This document shows positions 59,427 through 64,000 of a stretch of 64,000 nt of DNA, piece by piece. Position 1 is the first letter of the stretch. The number at the start of each line of letters is the position of its first letter. The notes below the pieces were generated by a model that searched no databases, was not told where the DNA came from, and saw only the letters and a program-made list of their open reading frames with translations. The stretch covers positions 2,170,001 to 2,234,000 of the forward strand of contig NZ_AP014635.1 of assembly GCF_001547935.1 (NCBI RefSeq), in the 5' to 3' direction. The translations under genes were made by a program, and so were the position numbers. The DNA is from Vibrio tritonius (GTDB taxonomy: Bacteria; Pseudomonadota; Gammaproteobacteria; Enterobacterales; Vibrionaceae).

Positions 59427-60971
59427 ATGAACTATTTTTTCTTTAATCCCTTAGAACGCATAATGGTAATGGTTGTGAATTTTCAACGAAGTAAACACAC
59501 CACATGGTTTTTAGTATGCTCGATTTTGTTGTTTCTTTCTTTAGACACAACAATGCTGGCACTTAACTACAAAATAACGCACGAAGTATCTGAGGATGCC
59601 GTGATCATAAACCTTGCCGGTAGACAAAGAATGCTGTCACAAAACATGGCTAAATCTGTCTTCCAAATCGATCCAACAAGTACCAATACTAAGCAATCTC
59701 AAACGCTCATACTTCAGTACATGCAGTCTTATGAAATGTTCACCGACACACTCGAAGGATTTGCCAAAGGTGGGTATGTGGTTGATGCTGAGAAAAAGTT
59801 AGTCATGGTGCGCCCGATTGACCTGCCCAAGGTTAGCGAGCTAATCAATAATGCAAATCAACTGTTGATCCCGCTTGAGCAACTTAATCTAACCATTCTT
59901 AAGCACGGTCTAAACACTAAATTACTTGGAGATATCAAACATACCTTAGCCAATATTAATCTGCCTCTGTTGGGTTTAATGAATGACATCACCGTATTGG
60001 TAGAAAAGAACTCTCAAGAGAAGTCGGACACGTTGCGCTCGATCCAGATGTTCACTTTCTTTTTAGCTTTACTGAATTTTGCTTTCATCGTTACTCAATT
60101 TCGCTCAGGCCAACGTCAATCAGCTCAAACAATCAATGTTCTTAATGAGTTAATTCAATCAGCGAAAGCTTCTCTTGTTATTTTTAATGAGATGGGCCAA
60201 GTAAGTATGGCAAATGAAAGCGCACGTAGAATGTTCGGCTATACCGAGCAAGAAATATTGCAACTCTCTAAAGATAAACTGTTTACTTATGATAACGAGC
60301 AGTTAGTCGCTCTTAGCCGCAGTGGGAAGCAAATCCCGATAGAGCTACACGAACGTTCAATTATCCGCCATGGAGAAACACTCACGATAGCGACACTCAT
60401 TGAATCTCAGCAGCAGATAAACCAGAACCGAGCCCTCTTCCAGCTCGCCAACCGAGATTCTTTGACAGGAATGTTCAACCGAAATGCATTGAACATCGCG
60501 CTCTACCACAAAGTTCAACAAACGAAATTCTGGGGCGCTCGCTTTGCTTGTTATGCCATTAATATCGATAACTTTAAGCAAGTGAATGCGTTATATGGGC
60601 GTAACGTCGGCGATGATGTTCTCAAAGAGTTTACCTATCGACTATGTCGAACTACCCGCGATAGCGACTTTATTTATCGTTATGGTGGAGACGAATTTGT
60701 TTTAGTCGTTGATTTATCTGACAACGAGCTAGCGCTTAATAAAGTCACACATAAGATAAATGATATTACGACCTCATCATTTAAGTTACCAGATGACATT
60801 GAAATCACTTTAACCACCAGTTTTGGAATCGCGATCTGCCCAGATGATGCCGATGATCCTGAAGAGTTACTGAGTATTGCTCAGGAATTAATGAAAAATG
60901 GAAAAGATTCTCAAGTCATTGAGTTATCGCAAGCATCAAAAATTCGGCATATACAACCTCATTCGGAATAG
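59427..60971 (+). CDS. Diguanylate cyclase with PilJ-type sensor and PAS domain
   Basis: 514 residues from ATG 59427, though ATG 59463 is also possible. A membrane helix (~26-48) is followed by a PilJ-like periplasmic domain (LAGRQRMLSQNMAK) and a second helix (~208-224). A PAS domain (~235-330, NELIQSAKASLVIFNEMGQVSMANESA) precedes a GGDEF domain with an intact GGDEF at 420-424. The inhibitory site RDSD (411-414) is five residues before it, so product feedback should be kept. It makes c-di-GMP. The sensor type is often linked to type IV pilus or nitrate sensing, but that is inference. Confidence 0.9.
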   Translation: MNYFFFNPLERIMVMVVNFQRSKHTTWFLVCSILLFLSLDTTMLALNYKITHEVSEDAVIINLAGRQRMLSQNMAKSVFQIDPTSTNTKQSQTLILQYMQSYEMFTDTLEGFAKGGYVVDAEKKLVMVRPIDLPKVSELINNANQLLIPLEQLNLTILKHGLNTKLLGDIKHTLANINLPLLGLMNDITVLVEKNSQEKSDTLRSIQMFTFFLALLNFAFIVTQFRSGQRQSAQTINVLNELIQSAKASLVIFNEMGQVSMANESARRMFGYTEQEILQLSKDKLFTYDNEQLVALSRSGKQIPIELHERSIIRHGETLTIATLIESQQQINQNRALFQLANRDSLTGMFNRNALNIALYHKVQQTKFWGARFACYAINIDNFKQVNALYGRNVGDDVLKEFTYRLCRTTRDSDFIYRYGGDEFVLVVDLSDNELALNKVTHKINDITTSSFKLPDDIEITLTTSFGIAICPDDADDPEELLSIAQELMKNGKDSQVIELSQASKIRHIQPHSE

Positions 60972-60988
60972 ATAATAATAAAACTATT

Positions 60989-61032
60989 TTTTACTTGCTC
61001 CTTATTGCAATTGAAATAAGGAGCAAGTAAAA
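60989..61032 (+). other. Long perfect stem-loop after the diguanylate cyclase gene
   Basis: An 18-bp perfect stem TTTTACTTGCTCCTTATT / AATAAGGAGCAAGTAAAA with an eight-base loop begins ~18 bases after the stop. There is no T tract on either strand, so it may stabilise the mRNA end or act as a terminator. Confidence 0.6.
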
Positions 61033-61263
61033 CACAAATATTAATTATTATGGTGACCTTCCTCTTTATCTCTATATCAAATAAATTCTTCATTTATGAA
61101 AAATAAGATACTGAAATAATAGACATTTAACTCAAATAAGTAGCAATAAGATCATTTACTCACGTTAGCGTTTTCTGATATAAAGCACGGCATAACAAAA
61201 TGTCATATTTATGATAATTCGGAATATTTTCTAAATTATCTGCTTTAGTTAACAGGAATGTAT

Positions 61264-63297
61264 ATGCGGCTTAGCCAAAAAATCAAGTCTAGTTTACACA
61301 AAGAATCTCAGCCCCTGATAAATATTCATACCAATGAGGCCCAACTGCAAAAAGATATTAAAAAAATATCTTTTACCCCTCGTTTAATTATTGGATTCAC
61401 TTCGCCAAATAGTAATATTGATAGTGTGGCAAGACGTATAAAAGCAGCGTTTCCATCTTGCCAACTGGTATTAAGTAGTTGTGCGGGGACACTGAGTAAT
61501 GCCAATGGTCAGGACCTATATCAAGGGACTCAAGCCCAATGGCAAGATATTGTTCTTCAATGCTACAGCGATACTTTGATTGATAATGTTGAAATACTCT
61601 CAGTCCCTTTAGGTAGTGATGATTTGGCGCAAGGCCGTATCGACCGACCACTTGAACAACGCATTGCAGATCTTCAAAATCGCCTAAATCATCTAAACAT
61701 AAAATCTGACATCGATTATCGCGATACTATTGCCTACGTCTCCTTTGATGGTCTTTCACGATCAGAAACCTTTTTTATGGAGGCAATATATCAAAGTGGG
61801 CGCTTCCCATGCCTATTTGTCGGAGGGTCTGCTGGTGGTCATCTCAACTTTGAACATACCTTTTTGCATAACGGCCAGCAAACACTTCAAAATCACGCCA
61901 TCATCACACTCATTAAGATCAAACCAACAATGCGCTTTGGCGTATTTAAATCGCAGAATTTTGAACAAACCAATATTGAAGTAAATGTTCTCACCTCTTC
62001 TCAAGAGCATCGGTATTTAAGCGACATCATTACCCAAAATGGGGAAATAACCACCCTAATCGATTTTCTTTGCCAACATTTCCGTTGCCAACCAAACCAG
62101 CTAGAACAAGCTTTAGAAGAATATTCTTTTGCGGTCAAAGTGGGTAACGAACTTTTTGTGCGTTCCGTTCAGTCGTTTGATCTATCGGCTAAGAAAATCC
62201 ACTTTTACTGTGATATTGCCGCAGGCGAAACACTGTCCCTGGTGAAAAGAATTCCTTTTGCCGAAGCTACTCGACGCGACTTATCCACCTTCTTAAAAGA
62301 CAAGCCGGCTCCTATCGGTGGTCTGCTTAATGACTGCATTTTACGTCGTCTCAAAAACAATCAATCATTGGCGCAAATGAATAGCGTATTTACCCATATT
62401 CCGGTGGTTGGCAGCTCCACATTTGGGGAAATTCTTGGGCTGAATTTAAATCAGACCCTAACTGGCATTTTCTGGTTCGATGTGCGGGACGCGAAAACGC
62501 CATTTCATGACGAATATTTGGAACAGTTTATTCATCGCTATTGTGAATTCAGAGCGATGTTCTTACATAAAGATGTCAGTAAACTCGCGGGGCTTAACCG
62601 TGTGATTGTCAAACAAATTGATCACTTTAAAGAGAGCCATTACGAAAGTTTGGTGGATGCCACAGGGCTAGACAACAAAGTTCGCCCTATTTTCCAAGGA
62701 CTGAATCAACTAGGCCAACTACTTAATGATGCAGAGCAACAACGAGCATCCATGGCTTGTGAGTTGGCGCTATGCGCCAGCGACTTAGATCAGAGTGTGG
62801 ACGAATTGTCGGGTCACGTTCAAACCCAAGCCGCCGCTGTGGAACAATCGGAGACGACTGTATCGGGTATGGCAGGACAAGCGCACCATGTGGCAGAGAA
62901 TGCTCGTCAGTTGGCAGAATCGGGTGAACGAATCCAAGATATTGTTGCGGTGATTCAAAAAATATCAGAGCAGACCAACCTGCTAGCACTCAATGCCGCG
63001 ATAGAAGCTGCACGTGCAGGTGAACAAGGTCGTGGATTTGCCGTAGTCGCCGATGAAGTACGCAAGCTCGCTGAAAAATCGCGTCAGAATGCCGATGAGA
63101 TAGGTGGTGATGTGGTCACTCTTGCTCAGGAAATTCGCGCAGTTGCTCAGGAAATCGAAAATCAATCGTCGGCCGTCGCAGAACTTACGTCTGTTTTAGC
63201 ATCACTGCGTGAAGTCAGCTCGTTAACCGCAGAAAATTCTATTAGGACCCAATCTGTGGCAGATAAGTTACTCACGCTGACTCAGGAACATAACTGA
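61264..63297 (+). CDS. Cytoplasmic FIST-domain chemoreceptor
   Basis: I start at ATG 61264, since AGGA lies six bases before it; ATG 61258 is also possible. The 677-residue protein has no membrane segment. Residues ~30-225 are FIST_N ([32 protein letters not shown]), and ~225-430 are FIST_C ([20 protein letters not shown]). The C-terminus is an MCP signalling coiled coil with tip [21 protein letters not shown]. There is no HAMP. FIST domains are proposed to sense small ligands such as amino acids. It follows a diguanylate cyclase gene with a 286-base gap. Confidence 0.9.
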   Translation: MRLSQKIKSSLHKESQPLINIHTNEAQLQKDIKKISFTPRLIIGFTSPNSNIDSVARRIKAAFPSCQLVLSSCAGTLSNANGQDLYQGTQAQWQDIVLQCYSDTLIDNVEILSVPLGSDDLAQGRIDRPLEQRIADLQNRLNHLNIKSDIDYRDTIAYVSFDGLSRSETFFMEAIYQSGRFPCLFVGGSAGGHLNFEHTFLHNGQQTLQNHAIITLIKIKPTMRFGVFKSQNFEQTNIEVNVLTSSQEHRYLSDIITQNGEITTLIDFLCQHFRCQPNQLEQALEEYSFAVKVGNELFVRSVQSFDLSAKKIHFYCDIAAGETLSLVKRIPFAEATRRDLSTFLKDKPAPIGGLLNDCILRRLKNNQSLAQMNSVFTHIPVVGSSTFGEILGLNLNQTLTGIFWFDVRDAKTPFHDEYLEQFIHRYCEFRAMFLHKDVSKLAGLNRVIVKQIDHFKESHYESLVDATGLDNKVRPIFQGLNQLGQLLNDAEQQRASMACELALCASDLDQSVDELSGHVQTQAAAVEQSETTVSGMAGQAHHVAENARQLAESGERIQDIVAVIQKISEQTNLLALNAAIEAARAGEQGRGFAVVADEVRKLAEKSRQNADEIGGDVVTLAQEIRAVAQEIENQSSAVAELTSVLASLREVSSLTAENSIRTQSVADKLLTLTQEHN

Positions 63298-63303
63298 GCT
63301 ATC

Positions 63304-63330
63304 CCCCTGCAAGGGCTGCCTTTGCAGGGG
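63304..63330 (+). terminator. Stem-loop after the FIST receptor gene
   Basis: CCCCTGCAA / TTGCAGGGG stem with a nine-base loop, right after the stop. No T run, so termination is uncertain. Confidence 0.5.
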
Positions 63331-63710
63331 ACACCCCGAATTCATCAGCAAATTTCTCTATTTACCAAAGTTTTTTCAAACTATTTTTGAATTTTTGCCA
63401 TATCGTAAAACCGCACTTTCTCAGCACAAAATTTCAAACCATGCATAGTTCACAATTTGGCACACTAAAATGTGCATATTTCCCTATAGATTGTGTTTTT
63501 CGTTGCAATATTTAACTATCATTTGCACAACATAACATTCCATAATCTTAACAATAGCTCTTTAATTTCCCATTCTTCGTGCGTAATATCCTAGATCCCC
63601 TGCTTTTACGATAAGTCAATTTGTTCATCCTATCTGCCGTTATTTAAGATGAGTTTACCTTCGTTAGCAGTCCCAAAAATAAAATGAAAAAGGTTCATCA
63701 GGGATTAATC
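63331..63710. other. Non-coding region upstream of the MFS gene
   Basis: AT-rich, with no gene-like ORF. No operator or riboswitch was recognised. Confidence 0.45.
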
Positions 63711-64000
63711 ATGACCACAACACAAGCACAACAGCACTCAACAACACCTCCCTCACAGAGGCGCAAATTAAACTTTGAAGATGTAAAAACACTAAGCCTT
63801 TCAGCATTAGGCGGTTCACTCGAATTTTATGATTTTGTAATCTTCGTCTATTTCGCCAATGTCGTTGGCGGATTGTTCTTTCCGGCGGATATGCCTGAAT
63901 GGATGCGCCAAGTACAGACATACGGTATTTTTGCCGCAGGTTATTTAGCACGCCCTCTTGGCGGTATTATCATGGCTCACTTCGGTGATCTATTAGGCCG
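63711..64000 (+). CDS. MFS transporter, metabolite:H+ symporter type (N-terminal part)
   Basis: The first 96 residues of a major facilitator protein cut by the window end. After a ~35-residue polar head come ALGGSLEFYDFVIFVYFANV (first helix) and YGIFAAGYLARPLGGIIMAH, followed by FGDLLGR, the family A-motif GxxxDxxGR/GDLLGR. This pattern is typical of the metabolite:H+ symporter group (proline/betaine, citrate or shikimate carriers). The substrate cannot be told from this part. Confidence 0.82.
   Translation, partial: MTTTQAQQHSTTPPSQRRKLNFEDVKTLSLSALGGSLEFYDFVIFVYFANVVGGLFFPADMPEWMRQVQTYGIFAAGYLARPLGGIIMAHFGDLLG

Overview
The window is a stretch of a Vibrio chromosome. Recognisable protein families and gene neighbourhoods point there: cydDC, rluB, yciO, rnm and a trpEGD(CF)BA operon with a TrpR operator and leader peptide; metE next to an AspS-type pilotin; tfoX, an HDOD protein, panP, hexR, an iron alcohol dehydrogenase, grxA and ybjL in a row; fabV beside fadE; and many chemoreceptors. 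The species cannot be fixed from the sequence alone.

Layout. 1-2.2 kb: end of cydD, then cydC (thiol exporter for cytochrome assembly). 2.2-3.55 kb: a gene-free block of nested direct repeats with GC-rich hairpins, bounded by convergent terminators. 3.6-6.3 kb, minus strand: rluB, yciO and the nuclease gene rnm (trpH). 6.3-13.4 kb: the trp operon with operator, leader peptide and attenuator. 13.7-17.1 kb: a dicarboxylate/amino-acid symporter, yciB, yciA, a YciI-like protein and a T2SS pilotin. 17.2-20.9 kb: metE and metR, divergent over tandem met boxes, then a small DUF4250 protein. 21-24.6 kb: an unrecognised membrane protein and an M16 peptidase. 25.7-29.3 kb: a chemoreceptor followed at once by a PLP decarboxylase. 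29.7-37.8 kb: a YgiQ-type radical SAM protein, serC, a membrane-protein gene split by a small mobile element, and artPIQM. 37.8-50.4 kb: DUF945 protein, small beta-barrel, tfoX, HDOD protein, panP, hexR, Fe-ADH, grxA, ybjL, fabV. 50.6-55.9 kb: fadE, a third copy of the small element, a D-cysteine desulfhydrase-like enzyme and a second Fe-ADH. 56-64 kb: a signalling cluster (dCache chemoreceptor, GH114 lipoprotein, PilJ/PAS/GGDEF cyclase, cytoplasmic FIST chemoreceptor) and the start of an MFS transporter.

Most of the window is ordinary chromosomal core. The notable structure is in the non-coding DNA. Three copies of one 266-bp palindromic element, all the same length, share terminal inverted repeats and lie between TA dinucleotides, so they look like a Tc1/mariner (IS630)-type MITE. 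One copy splits a membrane-protein gene so cleanly that removing 264 bp restores the frame. Another lies between fadE and its probable promoter. Other points worth a look are the cydC-rluB repeat block, a 14-residue arginine-containing leader ORF overlapping the artP start, two consecutive terminator-like hairpins with no gene in front of them near 53.5 kb, and the chemoreceptor-decarboxylase pair.
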